Origin: Geobacteraceae bacterium
Lineage (GTDB): Bacteria > Desulfobacterota > Desulfuromonadia > Geobacterales > Pseudopelobacteraceae
Direction: 5' to 3'
Assembly (NCBI GenBank): GCA_013336525.1
Contig: JAAXTM010000001.1
Span: 62,001 to 126,000, forward strand
Length of the DNA stretch: 64,000 nucleotides
Made by a program: the position numbers and the translations under genes
Shown: positions 1 to 9,347 of the stretch, in pieces
Position numbering within the stretch: position 1 is the stretch's first letter
Layout of the letters: each line of letters starts with the position of its first letter
Notes under the pieces: model-generated
Database searches by the model: none
Seen by the model: only the letters and a program-made list of their open reading frames with translations
Told to the model about the DNA's origin: nothing

Positions 1-718
1 TGATTTCATAAGATGAAATAACGCTATCAGTAGCTAAAAAATTAGCAATAGCTTCACGTATCTCAGTTTCGTTAATGCTGCCAAGGGCAAATTGCTTATT
101 TAGAATTTTTGCAAGAATCTCCGGGTCAAGACATGTATCGTCACTGCTTCCGTAAGATATTTCATTAAGCGTAAGTTCTCTCGCAAATCTGTCCCATAAC
201 CCTTCTCCGGATAAAATGGCCTTATCTTCGGTGACTGGAATGTCCTCTGTTGACTGGAAAAGGTCATATCTTATGGGCCGGATCGTCATAGCATTTATTT
301 GGGCCTTGGCCCATACCTGCTCAATGCCGCCATGCTGCTGAATCTGTTCCCGTTTGAGACCTAATATAACAGTAAAGTTATTCAACTCTTCAATAGTAAG
401 GCCCTTGTGAAACAGGAGAGCACCAATGCCACGTTCAAACAGGGCACGCGAGAAATCCCGATACACAACATTAGACTTCTCAAGAATAACACCATTCACC
501 ATCAGGGCCTCACTCGTGACACCCAGAATAAGTTCTTCATGTTTATTGAGTAGATCATCGTAAATACGGAGCACTTTGTCTAAGGACGCAGTAATGACCG
601 GATGCCCTTTGGGGTAGGCACCACAGTTACGCCGGGCAATATTCAGCTCAGTGATCAGGGTCGCAAGCGATCTGGCATCGACAGTGTTTATTGGTGTGTC
701 ATTTGTTTGAGTGGTCAT
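1..718 (-). CDS. Protein of unknown function, N-terminal part (runs off the left edge)
   Basis: An open frame starts at the ATG whose complement lies at 716-718 and stays open for 239 codons to the window edge, so the C-terminus is missing. The first ~130 residues contain a YPKGHPVI motif followed by a predicted alpha/beta stretch. I associate this kind of N-terminus with long Deltaproteobacterial proteins that often carry HEAT-type repeats, but only loosely. I see no signal peptide and no catalytic motif. There is no strong Shine-Dalgarno sequence before the start. It is divergent from rsmD, with ~180 bp between the two starts. The function is unknown; the frame itself is convincing because codon use and length are normal and no stop occurs. 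Confidence 0.75.
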   Translation of the reverse strand, partial: MTTQTNDTPINTVDARSLATLITELNIARRNCGAYPKGHPVITASLDKVLRIYDDLLNKHEELILGVTSEALMVNGVILEKSNVVYRDFSRALFERGIGALLFHKGLTIEELNNFTVILGLKREQIQQHGGIEQVWAKAQINAMTIRPIRYDLFQSTEDIPVTEDKAILSGEGLWDRFARELTLNEISYGSSDDTCLDPEILAKILNKQFALGSINETEIREAIANFLATDSVISSYEI

Positions 719-896
719 GATTTTGTATACTAGCATTTATTTGTAATATGGCTACATAAAACAAGGCAACTTCATTCACCACCTATTGCAACGTTGTTTT
801 TGTGCTACTATTTCTTAAGAGGCAAATTCTTCACGCTTGACCAATCTCTCTAATTGCGCTAGCTTCCCCTGAAAATCGAGCTTGAGGGTTGTCGAT

Positions 897-1457
897 ATGA
901 GGGTTATAGCAGGAACCGGTCGTGGTAAAAAGTTGATAGTGCCACCCGGAGTGGAAACAAGGCCGACTGCTGATCGCGTTAAAGAAGCCCTTTTCAGCAT
1001 TCTTGCCAGCCGCATCGATTTTACTGATATTGACGTACTTGATATTTGCGCCGGCACCGGCAGTCTTGGTATAGAAGCTTTGAGTCGCGGGGCCGGTTCA
1101 TGTTGCTTTATTGAAAACAACCCGTCTGTTAAAGCGATACTTGAAAAAAATTTACTGGCTACCTGTTGTCAGAGCCAATCTGAAATCATATTGATGGATG
1201 CTGTAAAGGCGTTAAATATGATCTCACGCCGTGGCAAATGCTATGATCTTGTTTTTTTTGATCCGCCCTATGATTCAGAATTGTATGTAAATGTATTTGA
1301 GGCACTAAACTCGCCCGGCCTTTTAACACCAGGTTCCATAATGGTTGCAGAATGTTCGGTACGAAACCAATTATCGGAATCATATGGGTGTTTGAAGAGG
1401 TTTGATCGGCGTGTGTATGGAGAAACAGCTCTTGAATTGTTTGCACTGGAGGAGTAA
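897..1457 (+). CDS. rsmD: 16S rRNA (guanine966-N2)-methyltransferase RsmD
   Basis: RsmD methylates N2 of G966 in 16S rRNA of the small ribosomal subunit, using S-adenosylmethionine. The 186-residue protein begins MRVIAGTGRGKKL, the usual family start. It has SAM motif I as DICAGTGSLGIEAL and the catalytic motif IV as FFDPPYDS. An upstream TTG at 882 is also in frame, but GAGGG at 884-888 sits 8 bases before the ATG at 897, so 897 is chosen. The stop codon overlaps the coaD start by one base, the common rsmD-coaD arrangement, which indicates translational coupling. Confidence 0.93.
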   Translation: MRVIAGTGRGKKLIVPPGVETRPTADRVKEALFSILASRIDFTDIDVLDICAGTGSLGIEALSRGAGSCCFIENNPSVKAILEKNLLATCCQSQSEIILMDAVKALNMISRRGKCYDLVFFDPPYDSELYVNVFEALNSPGLLTPGSIMVAECSVRNQLSESYGCLKRFDRRVYGETALELFALEE

Positions 1458-1942
1458 TGAAGAAAATAGCTGTTTATCCAGGGTCCTTTGATCCTATAAC
1501 GTATGGTCACCTCGATATAATCAAACGCGGACTGACTATTTTTGACGAAATTATAGTTGCAGTTGCTAAAAATTCGCAAAAAAATGCGCTGTTCACAACT
1601 GATGAAAGGGTTGAGTTGATTCAGGATGTTGTTAAAGAGGAGGGAAGGGTCACGGTAGATACCTTCAGCGGACTTCTTATCGATTACGTGTCTTCCCGTG
1701 GTGCCCATGTCATCATTCGCGGCCTTCGCGCAATATCAGACTTTGAGTATGAATTTCAGATAGCTCAGATGAACAGCAGCATTGGAAGGGAAATTGAAAC
1801 GCTATTCATGATGACATCCCTGCAGTATGGCTATCTTTCCTCCTCAATCGTCAAGGAGGTATGCTCACTGAACGGTAATATTGACAAATTTGTTCCGTCA
1901 GAAGTGAAAACAGCACTGCGACAAAAATACGGTTTAGCATAA
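1457..1942 (+). CDS. coaD: Phosphopantetheine adenylyltransferase CoaD
   Basis: CoaD transfers AMP from ATP to 4'-phosphopantetheine to give dephospho-CoA, the penultimate step of coenzyme A synthesis in the cytoplasm. The 161-residue length is typical. The N-terminal nucleotidyltransferase motif is present (AVYPGSFDPITYGH, with TYGH as the T/HxGH motif). So are the substrate-binding RGLRAISDFEYEFQ block and the C-terminal SSSIVKEV motif corresponding to ISSTxVR. It overlaps the rsmD stop by one base. Nothing is unusual. Confidence 0.96.
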   Translation: MKKIAVYPGSFDPITYGHLDIIKRGLTIFDEIIVAVAKNSQKNALFTTDERVELIQDVVKEEGRVTVDTFSGLLIDYVSSRGAHVIIRGLRAISDFEYEFQIAQMNSSIGREIETLFMMTSLQYGYLSSSIVKEVCSLNGNIDKFVPSEVKTALRQKYGLA

Positions 1943-2002
1943 GATCAACTTAAATACAGCCGGGCTCTGCAGATATGCCCGTTTTCACTGATGAGGTGCA
2001 TA

Positions 2003-2197
2003 ATGATTACACAGGAAATGATAATTGCAGATATCATCGCACAGCACCCAGAGACACTGCCGGTTTTTAAATTGTATAACCTTGAGTGTAACGAATGTCA
2101 GATTGCCGATCTTGAAACTTTGGGACATGGCGCAGGTGTTCACAAGATTGATATTGGCCAGCTACTGGATTCTCTTAACAGCGCTTTGAATAAATGA
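2003..2197 (+). CDS. DUF1858-type small redox-disulfide domain protein
   Basis: This 64-residue protein starts MITQEMIIADIIAQHPET and carries a CNEC motif after FKLYNLE. That matches the DUF1858 pattern, known as a hybrid-cluster-protein-associated redox disulfide domain, with its x-CxxC motif about 30 residues in. In-frame ATGs lie at 1991 and 2003. GAGGTG at 1993-1998 is a good Shine-Dalgarno for the second one, so 2003 is preferred. The protein is probably a cytoplasmic CxxC protein; the family has no firm function. The PilZ gene follows 33 bases later and may be co-transcribed. Confidence 0.75.
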   Translation: MITQEMIIADIIAQHPETLPVFKLYNLECNECQIADLETLGHGAGVHKIDIGQLLDSLNSALNK

Positions 2198-2230
2198 CCT
2201 TTTCATCTGGAATTAGCGGAGTCATAACAA

Positions 2231-3334
2231 ATGAGTGATATGGAGCTCTTTTTACGCTATTTCCCGGTAGGAAAAAAGGTTGGTGTCGGTATTCCATTGC
2301 CCAATGCGGAAGTTTTTAAAGATTGGGCAATTATTCATAACATTGATGAGGATCTTGTTTCGCTGCAGCTTTCCAGAGACGTGCTGCCGTCAGGCGTATC
2401 GTTGCGTTATGGGCAGATACTTGAATTGCGGGGCGGTAGTGATGGTAACGGATATTGCTGCAGAGCTATTGTAGTTTCTGAAGGTGAAGCAAGTGAGTTG
2501 TTGTTACGGCTGATTGGTGAAATTGTATCGGATGAACTGCGCGAATTTTACCGGATCGATGCCTTTCTTCCGATTAAATTTTTCGTCAGCCATGAACAAA
2601 ATATTGATCGACTCCACAAACAGTGGGAAGAACGGCGGGCTCACCGTCAGCGGTTTGAGCTTGAGAAAAAAGATCAACGCTGGAGCCGTGTTGTACTGCC
2701 TGCAGGTAATGAACTACCGCAGGATAATCCTCATAGTACATTTAAAACTGAAATTGATGAAATGGTTCCGGCTGAGATGCCGGCTGCAGCAGAATCGGAT
2801 GATTCCTGGGATGTTATAATACCACTGGCAGCAAACATCAGCGGAGGTGGGCTACGCATTACTACTCCCCAGTATTTCGAGGAGGGGGAGTATTTACTGC
2901 TTGAAATTTTCGTACCGTCACCAGAGCGAGTGGTAGACGTTATCGGTCGGGTTGTGTTTGCTAATCGCAACTATGCTGCGGGGAAGAATATTGAATATTT
3001 CAATACCGGTGTGCAGTTTGTGTATCTGGATGAGCGTGACCGGGATGCGATAGTTAGTTATATCTCCAATATCCAATTAAAAAGAATCAGGCAGCTTCGT
3101 GAGAAATATCTATTCAGAGGGCCGCTCGATAACGATGAAATATTTAGTATACCCCGAAGGTTTGGCCTAAAAAATTCTGTTATCATTACTATTTCAGCTC
3201 TACTTTTTGTGCTGCTTGCTGCACTGTTGATTAACTATTTCTGGTATTACGTCCAAGTACATCCGAAGGGTGAGATTCAAAGAGATTTTGAAGAAGGTGT
3301 CAAGAAATATAGAGAGCAGCAAAAGCCGAATTAA
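2231..3334 (+). CDS. Membrane-anchored PilZ-domain protein, probable c-di-GMP receptor
   Basis: The 367-residue protein has a YcgR-like N-terminal region (about 1-100). A c-di-GMP binding RxxxR motif follows (R104 and R108, in LREFYR). After ~90 charged residues comes the second PilZ motif NISGGG (202-207) with the rest of the beta barrel to about 285. One transmembrane segment lies near 316-342 and a short charged tail ends the protein. The two PilZ motifs usually sit close together, so the inserted segment (about 118-195, highly charged, partly helical) is unusual. With a C-terminal anchor the PilZ part should face the cytoplasm. It converges with recB, only four bases separating the stops. 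Confidence 0.82.
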   Translation: MSDMELFLRYFPVGKKVGVGIPLPNAEVFKDWAIIHNIDEDLVSLQLSRDVLPSGVSLRYGQILELRGGSDGNGYCCRAIVVSEGEASELLLRLIGEIVSDELREFYRIDAFLPIKFFVSHEQNIDRLHKQWEERRAHRQRFELEKKDQRWSRVVLPAGNELPQDNPHSTFKTEIDEMVPAEMPAAAESDDSWDVIIPLAANISGGGLRITTPQYFEEGEYLLLEIFVPSPERVVDVIGRVVFANRNYAAGKNIEYFNTGVQFVYLDERDRDAIVSYISNIQLKRIRQLREKYLFRGPLDNDEIFSIPRRFGLKNSVIITISALLFVLLAALLINYFWYYVQVHPKGEIQRDFEEGVKKYREQQKPN

Positions 3335-3338
3335 CCAA

Positions 3339-6300
3339 TCAATCCAGCAGCACCTCACCTGCTCGTCGTATGAATTCCGGCAATGGTCTGTCAATATATA
3401 TTCCATCCATCGCAGAACCGGCTGAAATTCCACGTAAATACAGGTATATTGCCCCACCGAAATGTTTTTCATAGCTGTAGCCGGGAAGCCGTACTTTCAA
3501 AAGCCGGTCTAAAGCCAGTGTGTATAGGTAATATTGAAGAATATAGGCACTTCGACACATCGATTCGTGCATTGCGTCCTGATTGTAATCGGAGGTTTTC
3601 ATACCGAGATGGTTTGATTTCCAGTCGAGAATATAATAACGCCCGTTATGCGTGAAAACCAGATCAATGAAACCTTGCAGCATGCCGCGACTCTGCCGGA
3701 ACGAAAGTCGGCTTAGCACATCATAAAAATCCCCGAAAGCAGCCTCATCGAAAAGCCCTTCAAACAGAGAGTGCAGAATTTCAGGTGCAAGCTGCCTGAT
3801 TGGAAGATAAAACTCCATTTCAGTCTGCCAGTCACCTTTTTTTAATTGTGACAGGCTGAAATCAGGATGATACGGAATAATACGGGCTGAGGTGACATCT
3901 GCTACCATCTTGCCAACGGCTGGCAGCCACTGCTCGTGGAAACCGTTACTGACAAGTGAAGAGAGTAAACCATCTGTAATGCTGTGACTGTTTAAGTGAC
4001 TGAAATCAAGCAGTTCAAAAATTTCATGGAGACAGGTTCCTGCTTTTGCTCCCCGGGGGAAGTCAAAGATAGTTAATCCGCTGGAAATCAACTCTGTTTC
4101 AGGCTGGATTGATGCAGTATCAAGTGGATGTGAATCGTGGTCATGCGGTTCAAAAATATGAGCGGCCCCGGAAGTCATACCACTGAAACTGGCAACATGC
4201 CAATCATCACGGGGAGGTTGCCCCAATGTTCGACAGGTATAGTGTGAATCAAAGGTCTCATCCGCATGATACCCTGTAGCTGGCGCATCCAAAGGCATGA
4301 TTCCCGTACAAATACCGGTGTCTACGGAATCTGTCAGAAGTTTCACCTCATCAAGAATTTTCATGTCACTAAGTGCTGAAAACTTCCTGCCATCCTTTAA
4401 CGTGGACTCTCCATGCAGTAGCTGAAACAGAGGTGAATCAACCGCGCCGTTTATGCCACCCCAGACTGTATAACAGCGGAACTCTGCCCGGGTCAGGGCT
4501 ACGTACAGTAGTCTGGTTGCCTCAGCTTCCCGCTCAATTGCAGTGATTTGCAGGTTTTCAGCTTTCCCGGCAAGATCCAGTACCAGTTCTCCGTTATCAT
4601 TATGGAATAGTGCCGTGTCTGTTTTACCGGACTGGACATCCCACGCAAAAGGTACGAATACAACAGGATACTGCAGGCCTTTGCTGGCATGAATGGTCGA
4701 TATCATTACCGAATCATTGTCCGTCTCAAGCCGGAGTAATGCTGTCTCGTCCTTGCTTGATCCTGCAATTTTTCGTTCTAACCAGGTGATCAGGCCGGCA
4801 AGATTCTTACCCTGTTCCAGTTCAATCTGGTGCAGTAATTCGGAACAATGAAGAATGTTAGTAAGGCTCCGCTCCCCGCCAACACGAGCCAATACCGATG
4901 TTCGTACGCCGCAACTCCCGAGCAGGCGTGATACAAGCGCTACAATACCGCCAGAAACGGCTGCACTATGCAGATTCCTGAAACGAAGCAGCCATTCATC
5001 CCACTCAGGATGATCTCCCGAACTTTCCACATAACTTGAAATCTTATTGGCACTCAATCCCATACTGGAAGTCAGCAGTGCTTCACGAAGCAGAGACTCC
5101 CGATGTGGTTCCGCCGCTGCCCGCAAAATTCTCAATAGATCGAGTGCTTCAATCGTTTCAAAAATAGTTGAGCTTCCCTGCTGTACAGACGGTATACCGA
5201 GTGCTGATAGTGCTTTTTGTACTTGGTCGGCTTGTTTGTGAGCTTTTACCAGTACGGCAATATCGCCAGGCTTTAACGGGTGTGCCTGCCCCGATACTGC
5301 AATGGTAACGCTGCCCGGTTCGAGCAGGCGGGCAATTTCTCCGGCAACTGCCATAACAATGTTACGGGTAGCCACCGGCTTCACTTCAAATTTAGACTCA
5401 TCAGCACGGGGGTAGACCCAAATCTTTAGTGGCTGTCTGTCAGGAACGCCTCCTGTCAGCAAATGGTCATTGACAGAACGACCGGATTCTACCGGATGGA
5501 AGGGTATCTCCTTACACATAAATGGATCAGAACTGGCAGCAAACAGCGTAGAAACAGCTTTTACAAGTGCTGCGTCTGAACGGAAATTGGTTCCCAGTGT
5601 ATGAAGGTTTTCCGCAGTAACGTTCCTGCCTGCATTCAGATAGGCAAAAACATCAGCACCTCTAAAACTGTAAATAGCCTGCTTTGGATCTCCAATCAGG
5701 AACAGTGGATAATCATGCTCTGCACCAATACGTCTGAAAATATTCCATTGGAGTGGATCAGTGTCCTGGAATTCATCAATCATTGCTGCGCTGTAGCGCT
5801 GACGAAGTTTTTCAGCAAGAGCAACCCCTGATGTTGATTCAAGTGCCAGATGAAGATCAAGAAGTAAGTCATCGAATGCGCGTTGGTTTAACAGTTTTTT
5901 GCGCTGACTTAATTCCTGTTCAAGCCACTTTTTTAAATCTTGCTGGCAGGAAATTATCTGGTTCTGAAAAGTGTGCTCAATTGAAGTGATTACTTTTGAT
6001 AACTGCAGGCAGATGGTAAAAAATGGGTGATCAGGTATGAATGGGGATGTTTTGGTCGCTTTTGAAGCGATTTTATCCGCCGAAAAAAAATCAAGTTTAT
6101 TGTTTGGCAGAGCGGAATTTCTACAGGCAGCCCAACTGTCAAAGGAGTTTGCGGCGGCCTCAATTTGAGATGATTTGTAGCTCTGCTGGTTTAAGCGTGC
6201 CTGCTCAATCTGCCCGATTATTTCGCTGCGGTTGCTTCTCCAGATAGCGCAGGCCTTAGTATAGAGCATTTCACGTTCTGTGAGCAGCGGCTTAACAGGT

Positions 6301-6917
6301 GTTTCGGTGATTTGTGGGATGATTTTCAGATCAGGATTTTGAAAATGTCCAACAAACGGCTTGGCCAGTTTTTCAGGTGTATAACTTTTTGCAACAAGGT
6401 GCTCAATAAATTCGTCCGGTTTTGACAGAATTCGTGAACGCCAAAAATCATCACATACCTGTTTGACGATAGCACTCTGGTCACTGATCATGTCGCTGCC
6501 GAAAAGGGAGCCGCTCTCAAATGTATTTTCCAGCAGCGCCCGTTGGCAAAAGCCATGAATAGTGAAAATTGCTGCATCATCGAATGAATAAAGTGCCCGA
6601 GTCAGAAGCATTTTGGCGCGGGTCCTGTTTTGAGAGCGGGTTGACATGAGCAGTCGCTCAAGATCGTCATCGGCCGGTCCACGGTCGCTGGAATACAGGT
6701 CAAGAGTAGTTGATATCCTGCGCCTGATGCGTTCGCGAAGTTCTGCTGTGGCCGCCTTGGTGTAGGTCACCACAAGAATCTGCTCCGGGCGCAACTCTTT
6801 CTCAAGAAGCAACAGAATGTAGAGCGCAGCAATTGTCCAGGTTTTGCCGGTGCCGGCACTGGCTTCAATCAGGTTAAGGCCGGAGATGTTGATAGATTCT
6901 AGATTGAGGGGTTTCAT
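3339..6917 (-). CDS. recB: Exodeoxyribonuclease V beta subunit RecB
   Basis: This 1192-residue protein is the size of E. coli RecB, the 3'-5' helicase and nuclease subunit of RecBCD, which resects double-strand breaks. It has superfamily 1 motifs: Walker A as EASAGTGKT near 18-26, Walker B as MIDEFQDTDPLQW, GDPKQAIYSFRGAD, and STIHASKGLQYPVVF. The C-terminal RecB nuclease motif is GFIDLVF followed by YYILDWKSN, giving the two metal-binding aspartates and the lysine. The N-terminal helicase and C-terminal nuclease parts both appear intact. No recC or recD gene is next to it: a Tim44 gene lies upstream and the convergent PilZ gene downstream. Confidence 0.92.
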   Translation of the reverse strand: MKPLNLESINISGLNLIEASAGTGKTWTIAALYILLLLEKELRPEQILVVTYTKAATAELRERIRRRISTTLDLYSSDRGPADDDLERLLMSTRSQNRTRAKMLLTRALYSFDDAAIFTIHGFCQRALLENTFESGSLFGSDMISDQSAIVKQVCDDFWRSRILSKPDEFIEHLVAKSYTPEKLAKPFVGHFQNPDLKIIPQITETPVKPLLTEREMLYTKACAIWRSNRSEIIGQIEQARLNQQSYKSSQIEAAANSFDSWAACRNSALPNNKLDFFSADKIASKATKTSPFIPDHPFFTICLQLSKVITSIEHTFQNQIISCQQDLKKWLEQELSQRKKLLNQRAFDDLLLDLHLALESTSGVALAEKLRQRYSAAMIDEFQDTDPLQWNIFRRIGAEHDYPLFLIGDPKQAIYSFRGADVFAYLNAGRNVTAENLHTLGTNFRSDAALVKAVSTLFAASSDPFMCKEIPFHPVESGRSVNDHLLTGGVPDRQPLKIWVYPRADESKFEVKPVATRNIVMAVAGEIARLLEPGSVTIAVSGQAHPLKPGDIAVLVKAHKQADQVQKALSALGIPSVQQGSSTIFETIEALDLLRILRAAAEPHRESLLREALLTSSMGLSANKISSYVESSGDHPEWDEWLLRFRNLHSAAVSGGIVALVSRLLGSCGVRTSVLARVGGERSLTNILHCSELLHQIELEQGKNLAGLITWLERKIAGSSKDETALLRLETDNDSVMISTIHASKGLQYPVVFVPFAWDVQSGKTDTALFHNDNGELVLDLAGKAENLQITAIEREAEATRLLYVALTRAEFRCYTVWGGINGAVDSPLFQLLHGESTLKDGRKFSALSDMKILDEVKLLTDSVDTGICTGIMPLDAPATGYHADETFDSHYTCRTLGQPPRDDWHVASFSGMTSGAAHIFEPHDHDSHPLDTASIQPETELISSGLTIFDFPRGAKAGTCLHEIFELLDFSHLNSHSITDGLLSSLVSNGFHEQWLPAVGKMVADVTSARIIPYHPDFSLSQLKKGDWQTEMEFYLPIRQLAPEILHSLFEGLFDEAAFGDFYDVLSRLSFRQSRGMLQGFIDLVFTHNGRYYILDWKSNHLGMKTSDYNQDAMHESMCRSAYILQYYLYTLALDRLLKVRLPGYSYEKHFGGAIYLYLRGISAGSAMDGIYIDRPLPEFIRRAGEVLLD

Positions 6918-6944
6918 GATGTATTTATGGTGACAGGAAGTGGC

Positions 6945-6980
6945 TCCCCCCCTTTCTTGTCAAACAGAGAAAGGGGGGGA
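6945..6980 (-). terminator. Strong hairpin after the Tim44-domain gene
   Basis: A perfect inverted repeat of 12 bp (CCCCCCCTTTCT at 6946-6957 with AGAAAGGGGGGG at 6968-6979, plus one flanking T-A pair) has a 10-base loop. It sits 12 bases past the stop of the minus-strand Tim44 gene and before the recB start. It lacks a good U-tract on either strand, so it may be a weak or partial terminator. Confidence 0.65.
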
Positions 6981-6991
6981 ACGGTCATGAT

Positions 6992-7939
6992 CTACTTCTG
7001 ATCAATTGCAGAAAGTTTCCAGGGGTTATTGCCTACCGGACGGGTAAAAGTCCAATATTCCTCGAATTTCACCGGGTCACTCTTGCTGCCGGATAACACG
7101 GTACCGGCCTCATCTGTCGTGTAGTCAAGCAGGTTGGCATAGATCAGGGTATTGATGTAATCCTGACCTGATTCCTGCCATGCTTCGACAATTTCAACTT
7201 TCCTGACTGCAATATTTTCCAGTCTGTTTATCTGTTTATCACTGATCAGCTTGTCAAGATCCGACTGAAAAACGCGCTGCATTTCGTCGGTCAGAATGCC
7301 TCTCACTGGTGTTAGATCACGGTTCATCCAGGCGCCCTGAATCTTGAAGAAGTTATCCATAACAAGGTCGTTATAGCGGTTTTCGTCAAAAGATGAGTCA
7401 AATTGACGAATATGAGCCAGACCGGTTTCAGCGTCATTTACTTCAGGCAGAGTGTTTTGATATCCTTGGGAAATCGGGATCACATTTTCTGCACGGTATG
7501 GCTGCGGCTCAAAAGAGTTCGTTGAGCTTTCTTCCCGTTTCTTCTTTATATAGCGATAGATAAAGTAACCGATGCCGGCAAGCAATAATATTTCAAAAAG
7601 TCCGATACCACCACCCATACCGCCACCCATGCCGCTGAAGCCAAGGCTTCTGAACAGCATTCCACCAAGCATTCCGCCAACTATACCGCCGGCCATGCTT
7701 CTCATGAACCCACCGGCCGCCGGCTGCTGGAAAGAGGGGGAGGGGGCTGCCTGTTGTTGGCGGGATGGTGACGGTGCAGCCGATGGACTGGCGGGGCGAG
7801 AATAACTTCTGGTCCCGCGACTCCCCATTGAGCGGCTTCCACCGCCAGCCCTTGCATGGGCTTCAAATTCCATAACAGTTACAGAAAACAACATAACTGC
7901 AGCCAGCAATGTAAAAATTTTAAGAGCGTGCTTCTTCAT
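6992..7939 (-). CDS. Tim44-domain membrane protein
   Basis: The 315-residue protein begins with a signal or anchor segment (about 7-25). A low-complexity Gly/Ser/Pro/Gln region follows (about 30-95), then a second hydrophobic segment near 110-130 ending in a positive KKK stop. The C-terminal half is a predicted Tim44-like domain (DNFFKIQGAWMNRDLTPVRG is typical). Bacterial Tim44-domain proteins are membrane-associated and mostly uncharacterised. The C-terminal domain probably lies in the cytoplasm because of the KKKREE stretch after the membrane segment. AAGGAG stands about 8 bases before the ATG. A terminator-like hairpin separates it from recB. Confidence 0.82.
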   Translation of the reverse strand: MKKHALKIFTLLAAVMLFSVTVMEFEAHARAGGGSRSMGSRGTRSYSRPASPSAAPSPSRQQQAAPSPSFQQPAAGGFMRSMAGGIVGGMLGGMLFRSLGFSGMGGGMGGGIGLFEILLLAGIGYFIYRYIKKKREESSTNSFEPQPYRAENVIPISQGYQNTLPEVNDAETGLAHIRQFDSSFDENRYNDLVMDNFFKIQGAWMNRDLTPVRGILTDEMQRVFQSDLDKLISDKQINRLENIAVRKVEIVEAWQESGQDYINTLIYANLLDYTTDEAGTVLSGSKSDPVKFEEYWTFTRPVGNNPWKLSAIDQK

Positions 7940-8030
7940 TTGTGCGACTCCTTGACTTTTGAATATAACGTGAACAGCATAGTCATCTGAATATAGTGGC
8001 AGAGTACACTAAAATCAAGGCAACCTTAAT

Positions 8031-8072
8031 AAAAAACAGAGATCCACCTGACGGGTAAATCTCTGCTGTTTT
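8031..8072 (-). terminator. Rho-independent terminator of the oxidoreductase gene
   Basis: On the minus strand a stem CAGAGAT/ATCTCTG (8059-8065 with 8037-8043) and a 15-base loop are followed directly by a run of six T (8031-8036). It lies 30 bases beyond the stop at 8102, which fits a classical terminator. Confidence 0.75.
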
Positions 8073-8101
8073 GTTATTTGCGACTTACTTATGAATATGA
8101 T

Positions 8102-9208
8102 TCACTTGCCAAGTTTTGCTCTGATGGCTTCGACCACGTAATACGCATCGTTGATGGCGGTATAGATAAGGTTAGGATGCTTTTCCTCAGCGATAGATCC
8201 CTCGTTGATCTTCATGTAGGATGGGGAAATCGCGCCGCCGATAACATAAACACCTTTGCGGGTGGACTCGAACTCTGATGAAAGCAGAACCAGCCGATCA
8301 CCCTCTTTAGCAATCTTGCAGACACCGGAGGTGCAGGCAATACTCTGGATATTCAGTTTGTCGTAGATCGGAACCGGTCCCTGTGAGCCGATGCAGGCGA
8401 TTACATTCTGCATCGGAAAGCTCAAGGCATGATACAGATCGATGCCATCGGCCTGTTTGAATTCGTTGATTCTGATAACCAGCCGGTCCACCCCTTCATC
8501 ATCAACCTCACCGATACGCGGCGTTGCTCCGGGATAGAGTCTGATGTTTCCACCCAGAAGGATCTCTTCTCCCAGGCGCTGGGCAGTCTCTTTGTTGACG
8601 TCAAATGTTTCAGCTTTGTGTGCCCAAAAGACAGGAGTGGTATCTCCGGCTTCTCTCTTGGTCTTCAGGATATTGATGATTACATCGGCTGCCGTATTGC
8701 CGCCGCCGATTATCAAGGTTTTTATACCGATATATTTGCCTGGATCATCAACATTTTTGGCGACCATTTTTGCATCGCCGTACACTGAGAGTTCACGCGG
8801 AATATTGCTGCCGAAGGAAAGCACAACCTTCTTTCCTTTGAAGATCCCTTTAGATGTGATTACTGCCAGACAATCCCGTTCGTCCTTAATGTCTTCAAAA
8901 TCGACTTCCGTTTGAATATTCAGGTTTTCATGCTGAACAAAATGCTGAACATACTGCAGATAACTTTCCACCGTAACAGGCTTGTCGGGTGGGCGTAATT
9001 CATCAACCATAAATGGCTCAGGTGCATCCTTCGGTTTTGAGGCATATACCAGTTTTCCTTCCGGGTAGGTATTTGCGATCCCCTGGAAAATAGCTTTTCC
9101 GGATTCAAGAACAAGGTACGAAAGGCTATGTTTATGACATAAATAGGCGGTTGATAGGCCGGCAGGGCCACCTCCGATTATCAGGACGTCATAGGTGCTG
9201 TTTTTCAT
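8102..9208 (-). CDS. FAD/NAD(P)-dependent oxidoreductase, thioredoxin-reductase-like
   Basis: The 368-residue protein has an N-terminal FAD-binding Rossmann motif (VLIIGGGPAGLSTAY) and a second dinucleotide motif for NAD(P)H near the middle (TLIIGGGNTAADVI). A C-terminal GVYVIGGAISP matches the second FAD contact of the family. The layout resembles thioredoxin-reductase-like and YpdA-like proteins, but no redox-active CxxC is visible between the two halves, so it is probably not a classical thioredoxin reductase. A cysteine-containing ACTSGVC stretch occurs late in the protein. It is a single gene with its own terminator; the start is preceded by AAGGAGG. The substrate is unknown. Confidence 0.8.
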   Translation of the reverse strand: MKNSTYDVLIIGGGPAGLSTAYLCHKHSLSYLVLESGKAIFQGIANTYPEGKLVYASKPKDAPEPFMVDELRPPDKPVTVESYLQYVQHFVQHENLNIQTEVDFEDIKDERDCLAVITSKGIFKGKKVVLSFGSNIPRELSVYGDAKMVAKNVDDPGKYIGIKTLIIGGGNTAADVIINILKTKREAGDTTPVFWAHKAETFDVNKETAQRLGEEILLGGNIRLYPGATPRIGEVDDEGVDRLVIRINEFKQADGIDLYHALSFPMQNVIACIGSQGPVPIYDKLNIQSIACTSGVCKIAKEGDRLVLLSSEFESTRKGVYVIGGAISPSYMKINEGSIAEEKHPNLIYTAINDAYYVVEAIRAKLGK

Positions 9209-9288
9209 TTGTACCTCCTTGTTTTACGCTGTTAAAAATACAGGTTTCTATAACATGGAACATGCTGAAAGATAAAGTAGTAAGGGGC

Positions 9289-9316
9289 TTGTCATCTGCG
9301 CCAAATAAGCTATTAT
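9289..9316 (+). promoter_or_regulatory. Probable sigma-70 promoter of the YtxH gene
   Basis: TTGTCA (9289-9294) and TATTAT (9311-9316) are separated by 16 bases, with the start codon 31 bases downstream of the -10 element. The Shine-Dalgarno AGGGAGG follows before the ATG at 9348. Confidence 0.5.
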
Positions 9317-9347
9317 CATAACATTATATATATAAGGGAGGTCATTT

